Assembly: GCA_028023455.1 (NCBI GenBank)
Contig: JAQFVV010012423.1
Location: 1,999,273 to 2,063,272, forward strand
Direction of reading: 5' to 3'
DNA: 64,000 bases
Source: Epiperipatus broadwayi
Taxonomy: Eukaryota; Onychophora; Udeonychophora; Euonychophora; Peripatidae
The position numbers were made by a program, and so were the translations under genes. Below are positions 33,201 through 45,500 of the stretch, piece by piece; positions within the stretch are counted from its first letter, which is position 1; every line of letters starts with the position of its first letter. The notes beneath the pieces were generated by a model, which was given only the letters and a program-made list of their open reading frames with translations, was not told the origin of the DNA and ran no database searches.

Positions 33201-36200
33201 AACTGTTGATCTAAAGAAGATCACAAGGTGACTAATAAAGATAAAAACTTCTGGTCAAACCAGCCTTGAAATCCACACAAACCAAATACGATGAGTTAAA
33301 TTTGATATTCAGCAAATTAATAAGATAACTAATAATGATATGTTTGGAATGATTATGAAATTAAACCTATAGATGAAATGATAAGTAAATTATGATATAG
33401 ATGACTAGATGGATGACAGCAAGAAATAATAATTAAATAAAGGAATGAAATGAGTCTAAGCAAGAAGAGAAAAGAATGAAGATGTATGAGAATACTGAAT
33501 GATTAAGATGATGATAGAATAAAAATTAATGAATAGTTGAGATGATAAAAGATTAAAAGTTAATGTATGATTCATCACTTCTGATAATGAATTAATGTCA
33601 AATGGGAATGAATAAATAAAAGAATTGGTCAAGATGAAATTGAAGAACACTGTTAATAATGGAAACTGAAATCTTAAACTATAGACTAATATAGTATTAA
33701 GTGATAAAAGTAGAGATTTCAAGCTTGACACAACCAGAATATTATCATGAAGTTAAAACAAACTATACATTTTATGCCAAAATAAGTAATTTACATATTA
33801 AAGTTTAGCTAACTTTCATAAAACAGTGAAAGTAATCTATTTTAAGTTCAACTATAATAATTAACAAGATATAACTTTATTACAAACTTAAATTCGATCT
33901 TAAAACTTAACAACTAATTCTTCTCAGGGTTCAAACACTAAAAATCATTATACAACATATATTTGGGTCAGTAAGAGGGATTTTACCACTACCCAAACAT
34001 AATGCACAAAACAGCTCTCAATATAACTTAAATCAAGAATTATACTTAGCAGTCACATAAACTTTATAACTAATATAAACTTTAAAATTTATGAATGGAA
34101 ATGACTTTTTAATAATTAAGAACAACTTATTAAATTCCTTTTCTCATATAATGCTAAACTATATGATCAAGATCAGTGAATGATAGCTCTGTGGATTTAA
34201 CTAAATCAATTAAATCGATATTATGTTTATCTTTTAATATATTGTTTAAAACAATCTGTACTACAAGTTATTAACATTTTAATTATGGTGTGATAATGCA
34301 TTAGATGTACCAATAAATTATAAGGCTTACCAAAAATTATTATGATATAGCATAATATAGTTAATATTGCTATATTGGTTGATGATGATTTCAATTTATG
34401 ATCTTCTGGTAGGTTGATAGCAATAACAATAATAGTGTATAGATGTGGTAATTAGCAATAAGACTACATGCAACTACATAAATTTTTAAATATAACAAAC
34501 TTTATTTTACACTATGTACAACATTTTAATTTACAGATATGGCATGAAATAAAAGTAATCTATTTAAATCATTTATGGATGGGACAAATACTTATTATCC
34601 CCTTGACAATATACTCAGCAAATGACACAACCAAATAGAAAATAATGTTCAAAATATCATTTGTTACTCTTTTGGCATATTTCTAAAAATAAGATACTAA
34701 AACTTATTTAGGCTAACTAGCACTTAAATTACATAATAGCAGTATATTTAGAACTCTAGGATATGCACAAAGTTTAAATTTAGAATTCCAACATTATAAA
34801 GTATTGCATTATCTTAAAGCCCTATCTTTTATCAGTATATGATAAGAGCAATTATCACATTCTGTGCAATTACTAACCTATTTAACTTTGAAATGACTAA
34901 CTTTAGTGCATTAAATGAAGACTAGACATAAAAAGTCAAATACACCTAGATCTCATTAAGCATTACCTATGTCCACAGCTCAACCCTTGAATACATAACT
35001 GATCTTACAATTCTATTGTCACATCATTCTTTGATGAAAATGAATCCATTCTGCAATGTGCATCTCTTACTTTTACATTTAACATTTTCTACCATCATTA
35101 ATAAATCCTGGTTTCATCTGTCAACATTTGATGATGATCTCAAACATCATAAACACTATTTCGATTAAGAAAACACTATTCTAGATGAGTATTCCTAAAT
35201 TTAATATTATTTTATACTTGCTATATGATCTGGACCTATTATACTTCACCATACACAGTGGAAAAACTATCTCTATAATATCATGAGGAATATAACACTA
35301 AGATGGGAGACTTTATAAAACAACATGACAGTTGTGTAATAATATATGGCTGATTCTATACCTCTCTATGGGTATACCTATGTGTGTGGGCCTTGCCTTA
35401 CCACAAAAAGACTAGAATTCAAACCATATATATCCTTTCTTTTTAGGATTATTTATACTAATGAGCATTCATTACTGATAAGATTCTATCCATCTTTTCT
35501 CTCATGAAATTAGTCATAGGTGACCTTCCATCAGCCTATGCTCTATATAAATATTAATATATTGGATGCCATTCAATTGGAACATCCTATTAACTAAAAA
35601 CTGTCACTCAATCTCATAGCAAAATAAAACAATACCCACTAACAGTGAAAATCTACATATTCCCTTTTATAATGTAAAACCATTAATTTATCAACAGCCA
35701 AACCAAAATACCTATGTCCAATGATCGTTAATCATTTTAGAATGACAAATATACTTTTATTAAAGAAAGCACAACGGATTTAAACAATAAAGATCAAACC
35801 TGTATTTGTATTTAAAGTGGACACGTTCACTTCTATAGCAAATTATTACAGGTTTATATCAAATTTTCTTTTATATCAGAAAATTATTCAGTCATGCCAA
35901 TATAGATATTTTTGATAAAATGTCTGTACATTTACCTTTTTTTTAATATACCTTAACATTAGTTTTAAACTATGAGAGAAGTAAATATTTTATAACTCTC
36001 TCTAAATAAACGATATATATATTTTCCGGTTTTCTCTTAACTAAAAAAAATTAAAATACCTATAATAGATGTATATTATTTTGCACATCTTTTTCCTTTT
36101 TCTTTAACCCAATATATATATATATATTCATGCCACCATAAAACGTATATATTTAAAATAAATTTCCCAAATAACACGTAAGTGATATACATAACAGCAA

Positions 36201-36493
36201 TTATATAAACAAAATAAGTGTACATTTTTATCCATTAAATTTTATACTCTGTTCCAAGTTATTTATCCTGGTGAGTTAGAATAATATAAATGGTTATTAG
36301 GATGAGCAATCAGTCTAGATTAAGCATATATATTTCATTATCCTGTTATATGTATAATAGCACAAAATTCAACACTTATCTAAAAGTAGAAATTATTTGA
36401 GAGTTTCCGTGGCGATAATTCATCAGGCAATTAGCATTCATGTTTTTAATTGTATCAGATTTAAAAAAAAAAAAAAAGAATTTATCTACTTTG
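30241..36493. other. Long A+T-rich stretch, nothing coding recognised
   Basis: Holds a possible short element at 31297-31393 with inverted ends acatagtga/tcactatgt, a balanced block at about 32040-32230, and TA tracts at 31495-31509, 32887-32905 (running into ttgtaacc) and 36112-36127. Everything else is low complexity, and the open frames (69-91 codons) lack any motif. Confidence 0.45.
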
Positions 36494-36733
36494 CTCTAGA
36501 TCAGTGTTTCCCAACCTGTGGTACGTGTACCACTGGTGGTACGCGAGTTGCTGGTTGGTAGTACACGAAAAATAATCAATAATGGCGGACATAAAAAAAA
36601 AATTAAATCATAAAAATATAGAAACGTTTTTTCCTATAATTCATAAAAATTATTTTAATTAATAATATTATACAGTAAAGTTGTTAATATGTACAGTCGA
36701 TAACGATCTTTAATGTTAATGATAAAATTGAAA

Positions 36734-37276
36734 GTATGATTAAGAAATTAGATTTTTGGAAACAGTAATATATATAAGTATCGAAAACAATCAACTGGAA
36801 GTATTCGAAACTCTACATATTTTTTTGTTTGAAAATAAGGTTAGTCTGTCTCAAGATATACGAGAAAATATAATAGCACATTTAACAGGATTAAAATTCT
36901 TTATGGAATATTTTCCAAAACCCGAAAACACAAATGATAATTGGATTTCAAACTCCTTCTATGCAGAAAATTTATAAAAAGCTACATCATTATCAATAAA
37001 AGATAAAGAAAATTTAATAGAATTATCATGTGACAGAACTTTACAAGTAGAATTCAAACGACACAATCTAATTAATTTTTGGTTAAACATTAAAAAATAT
37101 GAACAACTTTCTGAGAAAGCTCTTAAATTATTATTACCGTTTACTACGGAATTAGTAGGAAGAGTTTTTTCTTCATACATTTTTTAAAAAATAAGTATCG
37201 AAACAGATTGAACGCAGCTGTAGAACCAAATTTCAAAAAATTACGTTGTTCGAAACAAGCACAAAGAACTCATTAA
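36734..37276 (+). pseudogene. hAT transposase C-terminal (dimerisation) region, decayed
   Basis: Reads IKKLDFW, then after a shift FETLHIFLFE, HLTGLKFFMEYFPK, then SFYAENL and a TAA, continuing in frame with LIELSCDRTLQVEFK, NLINFWLNIKK, LLPFTTE and, after another shift, NKYRNRLNAAVEP and QAQRTH before the stop at 37274-37276. This is the order of ZBED5-type hAT transposases in the hAT dimerisation domain (L..lk.ef..YFP, LidLq.D..Lk..F, FW, LLPF.TTYLCE..FS, KtKyRnRL, h). Two or more frame changes and one stop make it non-functional. The first half of the protein is absent from this element. Confidence 0.8.
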
Positions 37277-37401
37277 ATTTATTTTATAAAAATATTTGAT
37301 TATGATAAGAAAATATACTAATTGTTTTTTTTATAATTTTGTGTTTTTATTAAAACCATTTATTAGTAAACGAAATATGACAAAATAGTAGATAAATAAT
37401 G

Positions 37402-37825
37402 AGTCGGATCAAGGCAAATCAATGTAAATTATTTAATTTGAAAGAATGTATCAAAAAAGGATCATACCCAGAAATTAGAATCTCATTAATTCTTGATCAT
37501 CTATTGTGGATTACTAGATGTAAGCTAGTATTTAATCATCAAAATTTTAATCCTATTAACTTCATGCTGAACAATATAAAGAAAACAAGAACAAGAGATA
37601 GCCTGATAACCCCTGAGGTTATTTTTACCATGACTTGGGACATGCTGGATTTATCCTCTCCATGGCCCAACCATTAGCAAGATGCTCCAAAAAAGAGAAA
37701 ACACACTCAAATTCAGGAAAACCAAATGAAGGAATGAGAAAACACTTTGAACAAAATATGTACCAAATAACCTTTAATGTAATAATGTAATCTTTAATAA
37801 ATTATTTTAGAAAAAATATAAAACC
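37402..37825 (+). mobile_element. L1/Tx1-like LINE 3' fragment nested in the hAT element
   Basis: An open frame to 37677 encodes KGSYPEIRISLILDHLLWIT, RCKLVF and FMLNNIKK, which aligns with IFAEIRLATYINFAIWLTRC KVIF...FLSIIKK in the LINE at 51.15-52.35 kb, with the same end position relative to the stop (SSPWPNH versus STSPTNP). The 3' flank also matches: tgtaatc...taataaattattttag is similar to the 52.3-kb tail. It sits behind the transposase relic inside the hAT boundaries, so the LINE inserted after the hAT, or was carried with it. Only about the last 90 codons are present. Confidence 0.7.
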
Positions 37826-38100
37826 TTGAACAAACATACATATAAATATGTTACAGTGACTTTATAATTTCAGTGAGTTTATAATCTGGTGTGACGTTTA
37901 GGCATGTTTCAATGTAATTTGTCTCATTATGAGATGTGAATACATACATGGTCACCCTATAATATATATAATGCAAATAAAATAACACACAATAACAAAT
38001 TTCACAAAATACAATCATTTTTATGAAGTGGTACAATTTAGCGTGATGTACTACCAAGTGGTACATGAGCCAAAAAAGGTTGGGAAATGCTGCTCTAGAT

Positions 38101-40792
38101 AATTCAAAATAAACTTCAAAACAAACTTATTAAAATATTTATTGATTTATTAGGTAAGCGTTGCAAATGAAGTAGAACAAAAATCATTTATTTACGTTTA
38201 AATCAAGATAATTTTTCCCTGAAAAATTAGTAGAATTTGATTACAAGTAGCATATTTATATTTGGCTTTCTTTTAAAACTATTTGTGAATTTTATTCCTC
38301 TCAGCACAATAATACATATATGTGTAGCTGTATTTAAACAGTCAGGGCATATTCCAATATTGTAAACATTATTATAATGGCGGCGTGTATTTATCAATAA
38401 AAATTCAAAAGTAAATATTTATTTCACTTCATTCTTATTAGAAAAGTATGATGTAATTATCAATATAAATAAAATTATCTAATTATCACTCTGACATTTT
38501 TAGCATTTTAATCAGTTGGTAAATGATCATTTCTTTCATTACATAGGTTCCTGGGCAATAAAATTTTGCAGACTATAGAGAATAACATTACGAAAATATT
38601 TTCATATTTACTTTATTAAAAGTTAGATTATTTCAAAATGACTTTTAAATTTATTTACTATATATCATATATAACACTTGTTTTAATATTATCTCCAATT
38701 ATTATTATTATTATCTTTAACTTGATATTTTAATTTACAAGCACATAACATCGTTCTGTTTGATAACAAGACTAGCACGCAAAATATAAACATTATCAAC
38801 TTTTTAGTCTACTTATAAATGATTTTGCGTGTCATTTCCAAAGAAGATATTTCAAAAATATACACAACATAAAAGCAAAGGCTTACTTTTGCTTGAATTT
38901 TCCTGGGTTTAAAGCAGTACTTATTCAAATAAAAACTTATCTCCATGGTTTTAACTTCCTTCTCCAGTGTGAATCCTAGGAAATATGCAATCATGGAAAT
39001 GGTTTAAAATATAGCAAGGTTTTTAAGATTTCTTATTCAAACATCTTTAGTCAGCAAGGTATTCTACTTCCATACAATTAGATTTCAGAATTTTGTTGAT
39101 TTTTAATTTTTTTCTTATTTTAAATCAGAGTTGAGGTTTGTGTTTACTTGGTTCTTGTTTTTCTTAATTAGTCCACCCCCCCCCTACAGTTGGGTTAGAA
39201 TATATATAGCTTTTATTATATTGCATTCTGGTAGAGAATTAGCCAATGATTTTGGGTATGCATAATTAGTATCACCCCCTCTGGCTTCATTTATAATAAC
39301 TATTCATTATTACTGAAGACAGCTCTATGTTTAGTACCAAAAAATATGCTTAAATAATTTACTATAATGATTTATTTTACAAGACTTTAACAATTTGATT
39401 TAATTATTTATTTATTTCAATTGCTATTCAAAACTAATAAAATAGCAATGTATTTATCTCCCAAACAATAATAATACTTTTAAATTGTTATTTTAGTTTA
39501 GTCAGAGCCTAGACTGGGTTTGAAATCTTATCTCCACTCAAGCAAATTTCCTAGTACATTCAAAATAATCTCTATTGAAAACCACTTTAGTAAGATTTTG
39601 ATGTTAAATATATCATCATTTAAAATTTTGGAATTATTTATTTAGGGACCTAAATAAAAGGTCACAATATATATATATTGATTATGTTATATCTAATAAC
39701 GTTGCTGGCATACATTTTTTTATTATTATGATATTTTATCTTTTCCATTTCATTGCCACGTGGGAACTTCGGAAGTCTGAAGCTACCTATGTATCTTTCT
39801 CCAAATTATTCATAATAAGAAGTATAAACTACTTTCCATGGAATGTGAAGTATGAGATTTTGATTTTGTTATGGATGTCCATACAGCTGGATCTGGGCTT
39901 TTAAACCCAACCTCTCCATTTTCGAACCATTCCACTAGGATGCACGGAAATACCAACCCTAAGTTAGTTTCAAATATTTTTTTAAAATGATAAAATATCC
40001 CAAACCGCCATGATAGTCAGATTTCTTTATTGTATGCTAGTACCATTACTTTTCTCATTATTTTGATCACCATCTATCTATCCTTAGCTAGTCGCAATGA
40101 TATGTTGAACATAATGACTCATTTCGTAAAATATGCAATCATGTTAATTATTCATTTAATTGATTTAAACTGCTTTCATTTAAAATCATTATCAACTTCC
40201 ATAGATGTAAATCAATTTGTATTAATGATTGTATAACTTACTTATTCTTGTAATGTAGCACATTGTTTGTTCTTTATGTATAAGTTCCAAAGACATCTTT
40301 TCCAAACAATGCCAGTAAAAAAACATATATAATGATTTTCATAAGATAGATAAGTGATTAAGATTGTATATTTTTGCCTGTTTACAAAATTATTTACTAC
40401 TAAATCGCAAACAACTTTTTATATCATTAATCATCTAAACCTGTCACGATCTTTCATATTTGTTTGATGAATCCACAGCATTGGATCTGTAAACATCTTT
40501 AAATTGACATATTAACCCTGCACAAGCTATAACACACTCCATAAAATTATATTCATTAAATATTTAATGTAAAGGGGATTTTATAAAGACAAATCCCAAG
40601 TTTTGTAAATAGACAACGTCACCCCAAGCGTGAAACATTTTGTAACATATATATGTGTTTTCTTAATATTTTATTAAATATATATTTCATGTAAATCCTG
40701 GTTTTTGAATTATTATGTTCTAGTCGATAGTGTAGAATTAATAAATATAACTTTAATAAATGTAATTCCTGGGCTACTCTTGTCTAGATCAT
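38101..40792. other. A+T-rich spacer, little recognised
   Basis: About 39820-39945 shares fragments with 10050-10275 (possible old repeat). A TA tract lies at 39667-39680. A 68-codon hydrophobic frame at 40030-40236 has no other support. Confidence 0.45.
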
Positions 40793-41027
40793 CATCATCA
40801 GTCTGATCTTATGCTCTACCGCTGTGATTCTGGACCTGGAATTAAAATAATTATGCTGTATCATCGCAAATGTTGTTCATTTGGTCAGAGACTCAAAGAA
40901 TATGCAAATAGGTTAGAATTCAGAATTGCTCCAGACCTGTGTATCTCGAGTATGATTGGATTCAAGATACTTTTGCTTGGATTTTGAGTCATGTTGAGTG
41001 AGCAGACATTTTTGACCGGTACAATAG
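40793..41027 (+). repeat. Dispersed repeat C, copy 3
   Basis: Starts with a catcatcatcagtctgatct segment and shares gcaaataggttagaattcag, gacctgtgtatctcgagtat and gatacttttgcttggatt with the other two copies. It ends ttgaccggtacaat, comparable with ctgactggtaca at 30226-30237. No coding motif. Confidence 0.65.
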
Positions 41028-42045
41028 AAACTAGTTAGAAATAGATAAACACAAAGGTTTGGATGGCTAAGAATTGAGAATCAGATCTTAGACATAAACA
41101 AATTGATTTTTTTTAGTCTGATTTATTTTTAGTGGATTGATGTGTTCAAATAGTGTATGTGTTTTCATTCTCTTCTAAAAATTTTGTTTATTAGGTAATT
41201 CAACAAATATATAAACCAAAACTTTTTCTTACGTTTATACGCATTAATATGAGTTTATAGAAATAAGTGAAAACAAACATGTTTAGTTTTATTAGCAATA
41301 ATTTCTGAATAATTTTACTGCTAATTATTAATAACTTTATGAATTAAAACAATAATATAAAATTTAATATTAAAAAATTTTAAACATCACTGTTTATAAT
41401 AAATTGAAACATTTTGAAAATAAATTATTTATCATTTTATATAAGGAATTAATTAGTTTAGTCATTTTAATTCAGAAAAGTAGGAAAGAAAAATATCATA
41501 TTCATCAAATATATAACAAAAAAAAAAACATAAAAAAAAAAAACATTTATATGTGTTAATACAAGCTATATACTTATGTGAAAATACAAACATTGTTTAA
41601 TTTCATTTGCAGATGATTTTTGAATAGCTTTTAACGATAACTATTAATAACTTTATAGAATTCGAATAATAATATAAATTTTAATTTTTTAAAAAGTTAA
41701 ACATCGATGTTTAATAAGTTGAAATATTTTGAAAATAAAATTTTATGTAAGAAATAAATTAGATAGGCATGTGAAAAAAAAAAAATTATAAAAAAATCTA
41801 TAAGAGTACTGAAAAAAAAAAATCAGCATATAGCCGAAATTGTTTACACCATACTTCCTTCTGGATAACTCTGAAGAATGTTATAATAAGAATAGTTTCC
41901 ATATAATTTATTGTAATGATTTAATTTATTGTAATGATGAATTCACTCAAGGATGGAAGTTTTTGAGTCAAAACTCAAGCGGCCACTTCTAGGTTTCAAA
42001 AATCATGTGATCTAAATATCTGATTATTTTCTTAAATGAAGAATA
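41028..42045. other. A+T-rich spacer with a diffuse duplication
   Basis: Sequence near 41340-41420 (tatgaattaaaacaataata ... aatttaatattaaaaaattt ... gtttataataaattgaaac) is loosely repeated near 41640-41740, suggesting an old tandem duplication of about 310 bp. No coding content. Confidence 0.35.
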
Positions 42046-42518
42046 GGGTATATGAGCACAGACTTTCACATGACCCATCACTCTCCACACTATCTCATAA
42101 CACCGATACACTTGAACACATATATGTTGAAAAGATAAATAATCACCAATATACGTATTTCATGCTAAACTAGCATTCATCAGTTGGTCCAGATTACTAT
42201 CTCTACACATATATGCTATAAGTGCTCAGATATATATTAAGATAGCCAATCTTTATACTTTAAGGGACAGGCTACAATCTACTCCACACTCCAACTCTTC
42301 AACCATCCATCCAATTGAAAATCTGAAGATGGAATGCGCACATATAGCATATATGTGTAGAGATAGTAATCTGGACCAACTGATGATTGCTGGTTTAGCA
42401 TGAAATACGTGTATTGGTGATTATTTATCTTTTCAACATATATGTGTTCAAATGTATCAGTGTTATGAAATAGTGTGAAGAGTGGTGGGTCGTGTGAAAG
42501 TCTGTGCTCATATACTCT
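42046..42518. repeat. Palindrome with about 180-bp arms
   Basis: Left arm 42046-42225 and right arm about 42335-42518 are inverse copies with few mismatches (tatgagcacagactttcaca versus its inverse at the right end; ctctacacatatatgctata versus tatagcatatatgtgtagag). The 109-bp spacer is unrelated. Both arms contain the gcattcatcagttgg core (gattgctgg variant on the right) of the repeats at 1245-1895. The open frame on the minus strand through the right arm (42279-42539) is not supported as a gene. Confidence 0.88.
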
Positions 42519-45500
42519 ATATATTACATATATAGACACAGGTATATAATAAGCCTGTGTGTTTCAGTTATTAAATGAAGAATAATTCAATAATAGAATT
42601 GTTTAGCATTTTTCTGGTTATATTTGTTAAATTATTTTTTACTTGAACATCTAAAAAATGTTATCAATATTAAAGTTACCAACTAATCTATTTTAAAATA
42701 AAAATATTCTGTATAAAGAAACAAAAAATTGTAAATTTCATACTTTGTTTACATATTACATTATTACAACACAACCTATTAGAAATAAAAATATTAGAGG
42801 CAGCCCATAACATTTAAAGCATCGGAGTACTTTATTATAGTACCATTGCCAAAATATAATCAACGAAATTTTTAATTTTGCAACCACAAAACCATTTCAT
42901 TGTTTCTTATTAAAAGATCTTGATTGTTTATGTATGTATATGTAAATAAAATTTATTATTTAATCATGTAAATATATACAGATAATATATAAATAAAATT
43001 TCTCATTATTATGTTATTCTAGAAAATGTACATATGCCAATCATACATTTAAAGATACATTGAACATCAATTAGGATAATAAAAAATAATTATGCAAAAA
43101 TGAATTTTTATAAAAAAAACTCACTAGGAACTATTCATTTATGTGTGCGCATGTGAGTGTGGAAACATAATAACTGTGAATTTGCATACTATATCTGAGT
43201 TAGTACATGATGTACTTTGTTCATTTAAGAAGCAACACAATAGATTACAAGTATGTACTGTGCATGTATAGAAATTGGCACCCACCAGAAGAAACTTATT
43301 TATAGGCTTTAGAGTTTTGTAATAAAATTTCTGGTGTTATTTACACTTTATTTCTATTTCTATTTTGTTATTTGACATTAAATAAATTTGTTTGTTATTT
43401 CAAATTGTATTGAGTTAATTAAACTTGCCATAAAAACTACTCTTACAATTTTTGTTTTTACTAACTACTGTTTGACAAGCAGTAATAACTAAATAAATTG
43501 ATCTTTATTTTTATTTCAATTTTTTCATTTAATATTAGTTGGAAAAATCTAATTTTTATGTATATTCAACCCTAACCTTTTGTCGTGATAATATTTAAAA
43601 AAATATTTTTATTATTATTTTGTTAGATTTTTCTGTAATAAGTTATCTGCAAAAAAAAAAAAAAAACAAAACAGGATATTTTATCACTTATCCTAAATGA
43701 AAATTATAAAAAATTATTTGCTCTGAAGAGAAACCAGAATAGATAAACATATCATGCTTAAATAACTATTGACACTACCACAGTGAGCATCTACAATGAT
43801 ATTAGTTTTAAGCATTGATAAAAACAAAGGAATCTCAGAGGAACTTGCTCAAATTCACTGAATATGATGTTTCTGATATTTTTATAATTTGGAACATCTT
43901 TAAATAGAATCTCAAATATTGCTTAAAATAATTCTTTTTACAAATGATTTAATTAATTGTATTTGCATAATAATTATGCAAAATAGTGACTGATTGTTAT
44001 ATTATTGATGTTTTCAAGCACAAATTTAATAATTAATGTTCATATATTTTTTGGGGGGGAGTGCTGCAATATTACAGCATGTATGGACAAGCTGCCACTA
44101 AAAATATACCTATTAGATTATAATTTAATATTTACATTCATAAAACTTTTATCATTGATGGTATGTGATTATAATAATTTATTACATATGCTTGAAATAA
44201 TGTTTGTAATAAAATGATCAATTTGTAAATTATGAAACTGAGTTTAAAACAATTATTAGTATAAAATATTTATAAATGTAAAAAAAAAACACATTATTTT
44301 CCAAAGAATCCATAATTTCTTTAAAACAATCTCCTTCAACATTATATATTGTGCGTATTCAATGCATGTACATAATTCACATGTTTATCACAAGTTTTCA
44401 CAAAAAAAAGAAGTGGTGGTCATGTGATGTTTATTGGTTTAAGTTTTCACAAAGTGAGTTAGATCAGTAAAAGTAAACATTATTATTTACTTCTATGAAA
44501 TATTTTCATAATAATAGTATCTAGTAACAATCTAATGATAACTTAAACCTTTTGATAAGAACGTTTATGTTATAATTTGATGGTAAATTTAAAAAAGAAA
44601 AAAAATTCATACTGTGCTTTTTGACTTTAACAATGACAATCAGTATTTTAAAAATATCAGCGAAAACAGAAACACTAGCAAAACTATCTAGATATTATTA
44701 ATAATCTATTATTCTTATATTAACTACCATTATCAAAATTACTTATTATTTAAGTAATGTTAACTTCCTTTTGTACCAATCTTTCACACTTACTTGTGAT
44801 CTTAAAAAACATTTAGAAGGTATTAAGCAGAATGATTTTTTCACACCATTCAGTATACAGAAACATTTTTCTATGCAAGATTGTATAGTCAATAAATCTT
44901 TAACTTATAAAATCCTCAAACAACATTCTAACAGTGACTAATATAAACAATGTTCAGATATATTCAAAAGTAAATGCTTGTTGTAAAAAGATTTTTACTG
45001 AATCATTTTGTGAGTAGTGATGCAATTAAATAAAAGGCTAATATAAAAATCTTCATTAAATTTAAAGTTTTTTAAAATGTAATGAAAGGTTTTAATAATA
45101 TTATTACTAGCAAGTTCAGATCAGAGACAGCTGCTTATTGGAAGACACCAAATGTCTTAAAGCTTCATCTGCTTTACTTCTCTTGATTTAATCTTCTTTG
45201 ACTACAATATCAAAAAGCAAAAAATAAAAGTAAATTCAATAAGATAAACATACATAAAACAAATCATTACTATTATCCAGAAACTTATTTATTAAGGGTT
45301 TTCCCATTAAAAAACTCAAAATATTTCAGTATAGTTAAAAGAAAAACAGAAGTGATGTATAACATACCAAATAATATTTTCACTAATTGATTGGAGAGTT
45401 ATGCTAATATTTAAAGAAAAGCATCTTATTGATAAAATTATAAAAAAGGAAAACAATCAGTGTAGTCATGCTAATGATGATCTTATTTTATAATGAAGAA

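Larger units (their letters stand above)
36494..38100 (+). mobile_element. hAT transposon (Buster-like), 1591 bp, with 8-bp target site duplication
   Basis: The element spans 36502-38092. The left end cagtgtttcccaacc and the right end ggttgggaaatgctg are inverted copies (13 of 15 matching), and further gtgg-tac-type repeats follow inside both ends. Direct repeats ctctagat at 36494-36501 and 38093-38100 are a perfect 8-bp target duplication, standard for hAT. Its nnnTAnnn form is the consensus described for the Buster group rather than Ac. Inside are the C-terminal part of a transposase (36734-37276) and, behind it, a LINE fragment (37402-37825). The N-terminal BED and catalytic regions are deleted, so it is non-autonomous. 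Confidence 0.93.
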
